Shown piece after piece: positions 1-7,256 of a stretch of DNA of 64,000 bases; the first letter of the stretch is position 1; every line of letters starts with the position of its first letter. The position numbers were made by a program, and so were the translations under genes. Under the pieces are notes generated by a model, which was not told where the DNA came from, searched no databases, and was given only the letters and a program-made list of their open reading frames with translations. The DNA comes from Thermomonas beijingensis. GTDB lineage: Bacteria; Pseudomonadota; Gammaproteobacteria; Xanthomonadales; Xanthomonadaceae. The stretch is from the NCBI RefSeq assembly GCF_020034655.1, contig NZ_JAIQDJ010000007.1, forward strand, positions 1 through 64,000, read 5' to 3'.

Positions 1-230
1 CTGAGGGCACCGTTGGCGTAATAGCTGGCATTACTGGCCAGGGTGTATGTCGTGCCAGCATCGGGGCGTGCGCTGATGGCGGTGGTTTGGCCCAAGGCAT
101 TGACGGTGTAATTCACCGCCACGCTGGCCGGGGCGGCTTCGCTGATCACCTGGGCCAGCGCGTTGTAGGTGTAGCCGATGCTCCAGCTTTGCAGTGTAAT
201 TTCACATCCAGTAATTTCGCATAATGCATA
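1..230 (-). pseudogene. 3' part of an RHS/YD-repeat protein gene, broken at its 5' side
   Basis: Read on the minus strand, the window edge is an open frame encoding tyrosine-, glycine- and asparagine-rich repeats such as IGYTYNALAQV, VNYTVNALGQT and YYANGAL, the pattern of RHS/YD-repeat proteins (large wall or toxin-delivery shells). The repeat similarity runs from the left edge to about position 195. Upstream the frame continues only to a TAA at 231-233 and contains no ATG, GTG or TTG start, so the gene is cut off there, directly at a dif-like site. The carboxy-terminal part lies outside the window. Truncation by insertion or recombination is inferred; the repeat family is read directly from the translation. 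Confidence 0.7.
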
Positions 231-241
231 TTATGTCAGTC
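214..241 (+). other. dif-like XerC/XerD recombination site
   Basis: Two 11-bp arms flank a 6-bp centre: ATTTCGCATAA, TGCATA, TTATGTCAGTC. The inner arm bases CATAA...TTATG and the spacing match the bacterial dif consensus (E. coli arms GGTGCGCATAA and TTATGTTAAAT around TGTATA). The outer part of the right (XerD-type) arm is poor. Filamentous phages of Xanthomonads integrate at dif by borrowing XerCD. The RHS frame dies exactly here and a phage-type protein starts just downstream, so this is more probably a phage or mobile-element junction than the main chromosomal dif. Confidence 0.5.
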
Positions 242-279
242 GATAGAGGTTTCCTGACCGTGATGCAGGACGTTCTCCT

Positions 280-618
280 ATGGCTACGTTGGAAGTTCTC
301 CGGCAAGGTCGCTGGTCCCCTCTTGGAGGCCATGACGGCATGACCGTGATCTGCTGGCACTGCCAGCAGGAAACGACCCGCGACCACGCCCTGCGGATCG
401 CCGAGGACAAGTTCCGGCTGACGTGGGAAAACTGGGACGGCTGGCGGTTCTCCGGGCGCTACCAGATCGCACCAAGCAAGGCTGGGCACATCACGCCGGA
501 ACGGCTGCTGGGCCTGCTATGGGAAGAACAAACCCGCGCAAGCATGCGCCGGTCATGTCCGCAATCCGCCCAAGTGGTGCGACTCGCAGCCCGCGAACGA
601 TTCGACGGGCAAGCTTAG
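280..618 (+). CDS. small phage-type protein, possibly DUF3653-like
   Basis: A 112-residue protein whose middle reads ENWDGWRFSGRYQIAPSKAG followed by HITPERLLGLLW. This 'tryptophan-rich patch, then TPE-R-L-LLW' pattern resembles small phage-related (DUF3653-type) proteins common in Xanthomonas and Lysobacter prophage and filamentous-phage regions. No enzymatic motif is visible; such proteins are usually presumed regulatory. It starts 39 bp after the dif-like site. No other phage gene follows: the next 80 bp up to the LysR gene show nothing recognisable. It is probably a residue of an integrated element. The family call rests on recollection of the pattern, not an alignment. Confidence 0.45.
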   Translation: MATLEVLRQGRWSPLGGHDGMTVICWHCQQETTRDHALRIAEDKFRLTWENWDGWRFSGRYQIAPSKAGHITPERLLGLLWEEQTRASMRRSCPQSAQVVRLAARERFDGQA

Positions 619-700
619 GACCGAACTTCGCAATAGCAGATAAATCTGCGCCCAGGACAAACTGCAGCTTCATCTTGCGCATGGTTCTTCGTTTCTTCGT

Positions 701-1612
701 TCAGGAAGATGTTCGGCGCTTCGCACCCTTGCACGCATCCAGCACGAGCGCGCGCAGCCAACGGTGCGCGGGATCTGCGTCCAGCCTTGGATGCCAGAAC
801 AGCGAGATGGTGAAGTCCTCGACCGGCACCGGCAGCCTGAAGAGATGCATGCCATCGCACAGCCCGGCGGTGTGCCTTTCCGGGACCGTTGCGACTATGT
901 CCGAACCGCGAGCAAGCGCGATCGCGGGGCCGAAGCCTCCGACCGTCGCCACCGCGTTACGCACCAGCCCCACCCGTTCCAGCGCCTCATCAACCATCGC
1001 GGCGCGCAGGCCGCGGCGTTCGACCACGACATGGCGGGCAGCCGCATAACGCTCAGGCGTGATGCCCCCCTTCGAGAGGCCATGGCCCCGACGTACGACA
1101 CCGACGAAGCGGTCACGGAACAATCCCACCGCGCGGATTTCCGGACCCATCATCCGGCCGATCACGCCCGTCTCAAGATCGACCGTGCCATCGCGCAAGG
1201 GCGTGCTGTCCTTGTCTTGCTTGGTCAGGAACGAGAGCTTCACCAACGGTGCTTCTGCTGACACACGCGCAATCAACTCAGCCCCAAAGGTTTCCGCGAA
1301 GCCTTCGGTGCTGCGAATCGAGAATGTCCGTGCCAGCGATAGCAAGTCGAGCTTCAGCGCGGGGCGCAGGACTGCCTCCGCGGCGATGACTACCTGACGG
1401 ACATTCCACCGCAGTTGCAGCGCACGTGGCGTTGGCACCAAGCCACGTCCTGCGCGCACCAGCAAAGGGTCGCCCGTTACTTCCCGCAGTCGCGCAAGCG
1501 CCCGGCTCATTGCCGATGCGCTCAGCTGCAGGCGCTTTGCGGCGCCCACCACGCTGCCCTCATCGAGCAGGACGTCGAGAGTAACAAGGAGGTTCAGGTC
1601 GAGGCTGTCCAT
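701..1612 (-). CDS. LysR-family transcriptional regulator
   Basis: A 303-residue LysR-type regulator. The amino end (MDSLDLNLLVTLDVLLDEGS, then GAAKRLQLSASAMSRALARL) is the winged helix-turn-helix; residues from about 90 form the effector-binding domain (FSIRSTEGFAETFG, VPVEDFTISLFWHPRLDADP). I chose the ATG at 1612 because the family starts a few residues before the DLNLL motif; the open frame reaches 1663. It is transcribed away from the MFS gene at 1724, with 111 bp between the starts, the classic arrangement of a LysR protein controlling its divergent neighbour. An inverted repeat at 1660-1683 in that gap is a candidate operator. The inducer is unknown. Confidence 0.9.
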   Translation of the reverse strand: MDSLDLNLLVTLDVLLDEGSVVGAAKRLQLSASAMSRALARLREVTGDPLLVRAGRGLVPTPRALQLRWNVRQVVIAAEAVLRPALKLDLLSLARTFSIRSTEGFAETFGAELIARVSAEAPLVKLSFLTKQDKDSTPLRDGTVDLETGVIGRMMGPEIRAVGLFRDRFVGVVRRGHGLSKGGITPERYAAARHVVVERRGLRAAMVDEALERVGLVRNAVATVGGFGPAIALARGSDIVATVPERHTAGLCDGMHLFRLPVPVEDFTISLFWHPRLDADPAHRWLRALVLDACKGAKRRTSS

Positions 1613-1659
1613 GGCACAAGAAATAGCACGATCTAACCTGGTCATACATGGCGTTTCAT

Positions 1660-1683
1660 GCACGAATTATTTTCAATTCATGC
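1660..1683. promoter_or_regulatory. inverted repeat, candidate LysR operator
   Basis: GCACGAATT (1660-1668) and AATTCATGC (1675-1683) form an inverted repeat with one mismatch in nine and a 6-bp spacer. It lies centrally between the divergent LysR and MFS starts. LysR proteins typically bind dyads containing T-N11-A in such positions. The operator role is inferred from location and symmetry. Confidence 0.45.
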
Positions 1684-1723
1684 TTCTACCGCCTTTCCTA
1701 GGCGTGGCTCAAGCTCCCGACCC

Positions 1724-3169
1724 ATGAACACCTCCCACTCCTCGCAGTCTTCCGCTTTGCCCCTGTCGGGTGCCCTCGCCTGCCTGGCCTTGACCATGTT
1801 GCTTTCGTCGCTTGGCATCAGCATCGCCAATGTCGGGCTGCCGACCTTTGTGCGCGCCTTCGATGCACCCTTCCAGTCCGTGCAATGGGTGGTACTGGCT
1901 TATCTGTTGGCGGTCACCACGCTGGTCGTGTCAGCAGGCCGGCTGGGCGACCTGTTCGGTCGGCGTCGGCTCATGTTGTTCGGGATCACGACGTTCACCG
2001 CGGCCTCGCTGGCCTGCGCCGCAGCTCCCTCACTCTGGCTGCTGATCGCCGCACGGGCAGGCCAAGGAGCGGGGGCAGCCATGATGATGGCACTGACAAT
2101 GGCGCTGGTCGGCGAAGCCGTGCCGAAGGAACGCGCGGGCCGGGCGATGGGGCTGCTTGGCACGATGTCGGCCGTCGGCACCGCGCTTGGCCCGTCTCTG
2201 GGAGGCCTGCTCATCGGGAACTTTGGCTGGCAGGCGATCTTCCTCATCAACCTGCCTCTGGGCCTGCTGGCTGCTTCGCTGGCTTGGCGCTTCCTGCCCC
2301 GCGACCGGATCTCGGGCACGGCGCCTGGCTTCGATCTGCTGGGCTCCCTCTTGCTGGCCTCCGGGCTTGCGAGCTATTCGCTGGCGATGACGCTTGGACG
2401 TGGCCAGTTCGGTGCGATTAACCTAGTGCTGGCCGGTGCCGCAGTTGCCCTCGGACTGGTCTTCCTTGTCGTTGAATCGAAGACGCGTTCGCCGCTCGTG
2501 CGGCTCGCACTGTTCCGTGAGCGCCTAGTTGCCACGGGGTTCGTGGCCAGTGGTTTGGCGACGACGGTGGCGATGACGACCCTCGTGGTGGGCCCCTTCT
2601 ATCTGTCCGGCGCCTTGCATCTCGAAGCGACCAAGATCGGCCTGGTGATGTCGATGGGGCCACTGGTCGCGGCACTGGCGGGGGTGCCTGCAGGCAAGGC
2701 GGTCGACCGCTTTGGCGCCATGCGCATGACTCTGGTTGGCCTGCTACTGATGGCGACGGGCGCCTGCTTGCTCTCACGCGTGATGACCGATAGCGGTGCA
2801 ACGGGCTACATCATTGCCCTGGTCACGCTGACTGCCGGATTCGCCACCTTCCAGGCTGCCAACAACACCGCCGTCGTCACCGGCACTGACCCCGGTCAGC
2901 GCGGCATCGTGTCGGGACTGCTCAATCTCTCGCGCAATCTGGGTCTTGTCACTGGGGCATCACTGATGGGCGCCGTGTTCATGCATGCCGCCGGCACGTC
3001 AAATATCGCTTCTGCCAGCACCGCTGCGGTGGTGACAGGTGCGCATGCGGTGTTCCTGCTTGCGGCATTGCTTTCCGCCATTGCGCTGGCCGTGGTCATA
3101 GCGCCCATGACGCGTACGGGCGTGCATTCCCTCAAGCGCTTGAGGCCTATGGCCCCACCAAGATCATGA
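1724..3169 (+). CDS. MFS drug-efflux transporter, DHA2 (EmrB/QacA) type
   Basis: A 481-residue inner-membrane proton-coupled antiporter with about 14 hydrophobic segments. Motif A is visible after the second helix (GRLGDLFGRRRLMLFG), and motif C-like glycine/proline patterns follow (GTALGPSLGGLLIGNFGWQA). The ATG at 1724 is preferred over the frame's first ATG at 1658 because it directly precedes the first membrane segment. The divergent LysR gene probably controls it. The last residues (LKRLRPMAPPRS) are read through sequence that in another frame belongs to a dead DUF5694-type gene, so the native carboxy terminus may have been replaced at a junction near 3130. Substrate unknown; drug, dye or organic compound export is typical of the family. 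Confidence 0.88.
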   Translation: MNTSHSSQSSALPLSGALACLALTMLLSSLGISIANVGLPTFVRAFDAPFQSVQWVVLAYLLAVTTLVVSAGRLGDLFGRRRLMLFGITTFTAASLACAAAPSLWLLIAARAGQGAGAAMMMALTMALVGEAVPKERAGRAMGLLGTMSAVGTALGPSLGGLLIGNFGWQAIFLINLPLGLLAASLAWRFLPRDRISGTAPGFDLLGSLLLASGLASYSLAMTLGRGQFGAINLVLAGAAVALGLVFLVVESKTRSPLVRLALFRERLVATGFVASGLATTVAMTTLVVGPFYLSGALHLEATKIGLVMSMGPLVAALAGVPAGKAVDRFGAMRMTLVGLLLMATGACLLSRVMTDSGATGYIIALVTLTAGFATFQAANNTAVVTGTDPGQRGIVSGLLNLSRNLGLVTGASLMGAVFMHAAGTSNIASASTAAVVTGAHAVFLLAALLSAIALAVVIAPMTRTGVHSLKRLRPMAPPRS

Positions 3170-3490
3170 TCGAACGCAACACGGCCGACCAGGAAGAAAT
3201 CGACCTCGTGCTGCAGAAGACCTGCAGCGGCGAGCGCGAGGCCAGCAGAGAAGAATACGAACAGATTGTCTTCCAGCTGGCGTGTCGGCTGCACATCCCG
3301 GTCGTGGCGATCAACTACAACGCGCTTGGCCCCATCCAGGGTCCGAAGAAGATCGATTTCAGCATGGCCGTCCGACCGAGTGCTGGTGATCTACGGATCA
3401 GGCCATGGGTACATCCTGCGCCGGATGGCGGAGGAATCCCTGATCTTCGATGTACTGAACACCGAAGCCTATTTGAAACAACATCTTTGA
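3130..3490 (+). pseudogene. remnant of a DUF5694 (TraB/GumN-like) gene
   Basis: From about 3130 the plus-strand frame of the ATG at 3166 reads AYGPTKIMIERN and later EQIVFQLACRL, the start-proximal motifs of the DUF5694 family. After about 3385 the family signal continues in the next frame as RVLVIYGSGHGYILRRMAEE and ends at a TGA at 3488-3490. The middle of the family (several tens of residues or more) is missing and a frameshift separates the halves, so this is a dead gene. It abuts the MFS carboxy terminus with no intact start. The family assignment is by motif memory. Confidence 0.5.
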
Positions 3491-3499
3491 CGCCATCGC

Positions 3500-3742
3500 G
3501 CCAGCTTGCAAGCCTTCGCGTCGAAAGGCATCAACCTGCCCAGCAGCTCAAGGCAACACTGGATTACGTCCAAACCACCTGGCTCGGTGCTAAGCATGTC
3601 GATTCCACAAGAATTGGCGCCTTCGGCTTTTCTGCCGGTGCATTCACGGCACTGGGAGCAATCGGTGGTGTTCCAGACATGGCTCTGGTGGCCGATCACT
3701 GCCGCAGACAGAATGACCACATTCTCCGTAGCAGACAGCTGT
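3500..3742 (+). pseudogene. remnant of an alpha/beta (dienelactone-type) hydrolase
   Basis: In the same frame as the preceding remnant's first half, the translation contains LKATLDYVQTTW, VDSTRIGAFGFSAGAFTALG and AIGGVPDM. The GFSAGAF piece is the nucleophile elbow (G-x-S-x-G) of alpha/beta hydrolases related to dienelactone hydrolase. The part before the elbow and everything after VADHC are missing or out of register, so no functional enzyme is encoded. The long open frame at 3166-3789 that joins this to the DUF5694 piece looks like an accidental fusion of two gene fragments. Confidence 0.5.
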
Positions 3743-4150
3743 CTAAAACCCGTGACAGGCCGCTCGGACAGGTACATCCAGTTGGCTGAGCTGAGCAAAG
3801 GTTCTGGACATGCCGAGGCGTTGCAGAGCGGCTTCACGCTTGGCTTTGCTGGCATGGCATTGATTGCGGGCCGTAGTGTGGCGATTGGTGCGCGGGGCCA
3901 AATATCGCGGGTTATGTACGACGTATCTAGGCGTTCGTGTTGTCAGAAGTGGCCGCTGGGCACGCGCTGAAGCAGCGTCGCGTTGATACGCCACCACTCG
4001 GTCCAACCGTTGCCCCGTCGCGCAGGCTTGCGATTGGTAGCTCACCGCTCGGTGTGCACCCAAGCATCGGTACAACTCATTGGCTGCCGCGGGTTTTGCA
4101 AGTACGAGGCAAAGCAGGAACAGCAACAACCACAGCGGCATCTTGGGCAT
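3743..4150 (-). CDS. small secreted DUF4124-like protein
   Basis: A 135-residue protein with a signal peptide (MPKMPLWLLLFLLCLVLA, cleavage likely after KPAAA). The mature start NELYRCLGAHRAVSYQSQAC is the DUF4124 pattern of periplasmic or secreted Xanthomonad proteins. The tail (CHASKAKREAALQRLGMSRT, then LSQLDVPVRAAC) matches a carboxy-terminal module often attached to DUF4124 in this order. Four cysteines in the mature chain could form disulfides. Start at 4150 chosen from the signal peptide; 4141 and 4165 are alternatives. Function unknown. It ends inside the decayed region to its left, and nearby genes are unrelated. Confidence 0.75.
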   Translation of the reverse strand: MPKMPLWLLLFLLCLVLAKPAAANELYRCLGAHRAVSYQSQACATGQRLDRVVAYQRDAASARAQRPLLTTRTPRYVVHNPRYLAPRTNRHTTARNQCHASKAKREAALQRLGMSRTFAQLSQLDVPVRAACHGF

Positions 4151-4245
4151 GGCGGGCACATCCAATGGACTGCCTGTCAGCCTGCGATTTCAGATCGAGC
4201 ATGGCAGTCGGTGCTTGCCCTGTGCTCACGTAGGAAAACAACGGG

Positions 4246-4692
4246 TTAGTGCGATGACGCCAAATCATCGAGGATTGGGCAGCTGGGCCGATGGTCGCCA
4301 TGGCACTGTTTGGCCAACCGCTCCAGGGTGCGCTGCATGGCTTGCAGCTCGCTGATTTTTTCGGCCAATTCGGCAGCGTGGCTGCGCGCCAGTTGTTTGA
4401 CTTCGGCACTGGCGCGCTGCGGGTTGTCCCACAGTGCCAGCAGACTTTCGATTTGCTTGATCGAAAACCCCAGTGAACGGCCACGTTTGATGAAGCGCAG
4501 ACGGTGCACGTCGGCATCGTTGTAAAGACGATAGTTGGCGAAGGTGCGGCCGCTGGGTCGGGTCAGGCCGATGCTCTCATAATGGCGGATCATCTTGGCC
4601 GACACACCGGTCAACGCTGCGGCTTGGCCAATATTGTGCAAGCCCTGCTGCAAGGCATCGGCAAGCTCTGGTCGGGTGGGTTTATTGGTCAT
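4246..4692 (-). CDS. cueR: CueR, copper-responsive MerR-family activator
   Basis: A 148-residue MerR-type regulator. The helix-turn-helix reads NIGQAAALTGVSAKMIRHYE, followed by the wing and a long dimerisation helix; near the carboxy end two cysteines spaced by seven residues (CHGDHRPSC) form the Cu(I)-binding loop typical of CueR. The spacing and the adjacent copper genes separate it from MerR or ZntR relatives. It lies 24 bp downstream of the copA ATPase stop on the same strand, so it is probably co-transcribed with and autoregulated by copA's promoter. It would bind the two CueR boxes at 6947-6965 and 6984-7014. Confidence 0.92.
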   Translation of the reverse strand: MTNKPTRPELADALQQGLHNIGQAAALTGVSAKMIRHYESIGLTRPSGRTFANYRLYNDADVHRLRFIKRGRSLGFSIKQIESLLALWDNPQRASAEVKQLARSHAAELAEKISELQAMQRTLERLAKQCHGDHRPSCPILDDLASSH

Positions 4693-4716
4693 CGGTGCGT
4701 CTCCTTCGGGTGCACA

Positions 4717-6906
4717 TCAATCCTGCGCTTGCGGTGCCCAGCGCCGCAGCAGCAAGGCGTTGCTGACGACGCTGACACTGGATAACGCCATCGCCGCGCC
4801 AGCCAGCATCGGGTCGAGCATGCCCAGTGCCGCCAATGGGATGCCGATGAGGTTGTAGATGAAGGCCCAAAATAGATTCTGGTGGATTTTCCGCACCGTG
4901 CGCCGTGAAATATCGATGGCAGCGGCAACCAGCCGTGGGTCGGGACGCATCAGGGTGATGCCAGCGGCGTGCATCGCCACGTCGGTGCCGTTGCCCATCG
5001 CAAAGCCAACGGTGGCGGCGGCCAGCGCGGGCGCGTCGTTGAGGCCATCGCCGACCATGCCCACCGGGCCCTGCTCTGCCAGTTCACGGATCACGCGCAG
5101 CTTGTCGTCCGGCAGCAGTTCAGCGCGGACGTCGTCTTGCGCAAGCCCGATTTCTGCGGCGACGGCGCGAGCGGCGGCACGGTTGTCACCCGATAGCATC
5201 AGCGAGCGGATGCCCATCGCCCGCAACGTGGCCACCGCTTGCGCGGATTGCGGACGTGGCGTATCGCCAAATGCCAACAGCCCCTGCAAGTGCCAGCCCT
5301 GCTCGGTGTGTCCCGCCAGCCAAGACTGCGTCTGGCCTGCATTCGAGGCCTCGTTCGCCAGTATTTGCGCGGACGTCAGGTCAACGCCCAGCTCCCCCAG
5401 CCAGCGCGCATGGCCTAGCACCCAGCGCGCGTCTCCCCGCCCGCCCTGCACGCCGCGCCCGGCCACCGCGGTGATCGCGGTGATGTCGGCTGCGGCGATA
5501 CCGCGCTCGTGTGCTGCGTCCAGTACCGCCTTTGCCAGTGGATGTTCGCTGCCCTGCTGCAATCCGGCAGCCAGCGCCAGCAGTGTTGTACCGTCGCCAT
5601 CCAGTGCGTGCAATCGCACCAGCGTGGGTTTGCCGATGGTCAGCGTGCCGGTCTTGTCGAACGCCACGGTGCGCAGCTGGCGGGTGGTTTCCAACGCTTC
5701 CACATCCTTGATCAGGATGCCGGCGCGCGCCGCCACGCCGGTACCGGCCATCACTGCAGCGGGTGTGGCCAGCCCGAGTGCGCACGGGCAAGCAATCACC
5801 AGCACGGCGACGGCATTCAGCAGTGCTTGCGGCCAGTTCCCTGCAGCCAGCCCCCACGCTAATAACGTCACCCCGGCGATGGCGATCACCACTGGCACAA
5901 ACACCGCGCTGACCTTGTCCACGATGCGCTGGATTGGTGCTTTTTGGGCTTGCGCGTCTTCCACCAAGCGCACGATGCGCGCCAGCGCGGATTCCGCACC
6001 AATCGCAACGGTGCGGATGCGCAGGCGGCCTTCGCCGTTCACCGCGCCACCCGTCACACGATCACCGGGGGCTTTGGGTACCGGCAGGGATTCGCCGCTG
6101 AGCAGCGATTCGTCGCTGTGGCTGCGTCCGTCCAGGATTTGTCCATCCACGGGAATACGTTCGCCGGGCAGCACGATGACTTCGTCATCCACGCTAACCT
6201 CGGCGATCGGCACGCTGGTTTCAATACCACTGCGCAAGACGCGTGCGGTCAGCGGGCGCAATGCTTGCAGGGCACGAATGGCATCGGTGGCTTGTCGCTT
6301 GGCGCGTGCTTCCAGCCACTTGCCCAACAAGATCAGGGTGATGACCACCGACGAAGATTCGAAATACAGCGGTGCAGCGTGCTGCGCTTGGCTGGGTGCC
6401 AGCCAGTTGAACAGGCTCAAGCCATACGCGGCGCTGGTGCCCAGTGCCACCAGTTGGTCCATATTGCCGCTGCGTGCACGCAATGCGGCAACACCGGCGC
6501 GATAAAACCGTGCGCCAAGCCAAAACTGCACGGGCGTGGCCAGCAGCCACTGCGCCCAACCGGGAAGCGCCCAATGCACGCCGACGGGCATCAAGAGCAT
6601 CGGTGCAAGCAACGGCAGCGAAAGCAGTGCTGCCAGCAGCAGGTGGCGGGTTTCCCGGGGCATGCCTGTCGGCGGCGCGGCGACGGGTGTCGCGTCTTCC
6701 TCGCTGGCGTGGTAGCCGGCGCGCTCCACCGCGGCAATCAATGCCTGCACGGTTGCACTACCCTGCACTGCGGCAGTTTCCGTGGCCAGATTCACCGTGG
6801 CTTCCTGTACGCCATCAACCTTGCGTAGCGCCTTTTCCACCCGGCCCACACACGACGCGCAGGTCATGCCACTGATATTTAGATGGATGGCTGATTCGGC
6901 AGGCAT
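4717..6906 (-). CDS. copA: CopA, Cu(I)-exporting P1B-type ATPase
   Basis: A 729-residue inner-membrane copper pump. Order: one amino-terminal heavy-metal domain with GMTCASC; membrane helices; actuator domain; helix with the CPC ion motif ([19 protein letters not shown]); phosphorylation site DKTGTLT; hinge [20 protein letters not shown]; final two helices. It exports cytoplasmic Cu(I) to the periplasm using ATP. The ATG at 6906 is chosen because it immediately precedes the metal domain; the open frame extends to 6969 through the promoter. Cognate -35 and -10 elements with a 19-bp spacer lie 32 bp upstream, as in E. coli copA. cueR follows in the same direction. Confidence 0.96.
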   Translation of the reverse strand: MPAESAIHLNISGMTCASCVGRVEKALRKVDGVQEATVNLATETAAVQGSATVQALIAAVERAGYHASEEDATPVAAPPTGMPRETRHLLLAALLSLPLLAPMLLMPVGVHWALPGWAQWLLATPVQFWLGARFYRAGVAALRARSGNMDQLVALGTSAAYGLSLFNWLAPSQAQHAAPLYFESSSVVITLILLGKWLEARAKRQATDAIRALQALRPLTARVLRSGIETSVPIAEVSVDDEVIVLPGERIPVDGQILDGRSHSDESLLSGESLPVPKAPGDRVTGGAVNGEGRLRIRTVAIGAESALARIVRLVEDAQAQKAPIQRIVDKVSAVFVPVVIAIAGVTLLAWGLAAGNWPQALLNAVAVLVIACPCALGLATPAAVMAGTGVAARAGILIKDVEALETTRQLRTVAFDKTGTLTIGKPTLVRLHALDGDGTTLLALAAGLQQGSEHPLAKAVLDAAHERGIAAADITAITAVAGRGVQGGRGDARWVLGHARWLGELGVDLTSAQILANEASNAGQTQSWLAGHTEQGWHLQGLLAFGDTPRPQSAQAVATLRAMGIRSLMLSGDNRAAARAVAAEIGLAQDDVRAELLPDDKLRVIRELAEQGPVGMVGDGLNDAPALAAATVGFAMGNGTDVAMHAAGITLMRPDPRLVAAAIDISRRTVRKIHQNLFWAFIYNLIGIPLAALGMLDPMLAGAAMALSSVSVVSNALLLRRWAPQAQD

Positions 6907-6938
6907 CGGGGGCTCCGGCAAGACTGAATTCCTGGGCC

Positions 6939-6969
6939 ATTCTGATCCTTCCCAAGATGGGAAGGTCAA
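6939..6969 (-). promoter_or_regulatory. CueR-dependent promoter of copA
   Basis: On the minus strand: -35 TTGACC (6964-6969), a 19-bp spacer, then -10 CAGAAT (6939-6944). The spacer holds the dyad CCTTCCCATCTTGGGAAGG (6947-6965). The overlong 19-bp spacer and this dyad are the hallmarks of MerR/CueR promoters and closely match the known E. coli copA site. Confidence 0.85.
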
Positions 6970-6983
6970 CCATCATCCCACGC

Positions 6984-7014
6984 TTGACCTTCCCGGCATG
7001 GCAAGGTGAACACT
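6984..7014 (+). promoter_or_regulatory. CueR-dependent promoter of the copZ/MCO/copB operon
   Basis: Plus strand: -35 TTGACC (6984-6989), 19-bp spacer containing ACCTTCCCGGCATGGCAAGGT, -10 AACACT (7009-7014). It is divergent from, and 14 bp away from, the copA promoter, so one regulator could open both sides of the copper island. The chaperone ATG lies 33 bp downstream of the -10. Confidence 0.8.
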
Positions 7015-7047
7015 GCGCACCATCTTCACATTCCAAGGAGTCTTGCC

Positions 7048-7254
7048 ATGTTGCTGCACGTTGAAAACATGAGTTGCCAGCATTGCGTAGCTGCCGTCAC
7101 CCGTGCGTTGCAGGCGCTGGATGCCGCAGCTGTTGTGCACGTGGATCTGGCGAAGCAGCATGTCCTCGCCAGCGGGAATTTCAGCGCAGAAGCTGCCATC
7201 ACGGCACTGAACGCGGAGGACTATCCCGCCAGCCTGATTGATGGCACCGCCTGA
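7048..7254 (+). CDS. copZ: CopZ-like copper chaperone (HMA domain)
   Basis: A 68-residue single heavy-metal-associated domain. The metal loop is MSCQHC, followed by the usual alternating beta-alpha pattern ending in YPASLI. Such chaperones carry Cu(I) in the cytoplasm and dock on CopA's own metal domain. ATG at 7048 is preceded by AAGGAG at a good distance; the longer frame to 7006 would run through the promoter. The multicopper oxidase starts 2 bp after its stop, so the two are translationally close. The gene symbol is by analogy. Confidence 0.85.
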   Translation: MLLHVENMSCQHCVAAVTRALQALDAAAVVHVDLAKQHVLASGNFSAEAAITALNAEDYPASLIDGTA

Positions 7255-7256
7255 CT

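Noticed and set aside
214-241. Interpretation as the main chromosomal dif site
   Set aside because: The outer XerD arm departs from the consensus and the RHS gene is disrupted here; a phage or mobile junction explains it better.
491-682. Minus-strand 63-codon frame beginning MRKMKLQFVLGADLS
   Set aside because: Looks like it might be the start of a lost membrane protein, but no family could be recognised and it overlaps the phage-type gene.
423-1049. Long plus-strand open frame of 208 codons
   Set aside because: It overlaps the LysR gene in another frame and shows arginine/serine-rich shadow composition with no motif.
4859-6505. 548-codon plus-strand frame opposite the CopA ATPase gene
   Set aside because: Antisense shadow of a high-GC gene; low-complexity Ala/Ser/Arg composition, no family motif, no ribosome site.
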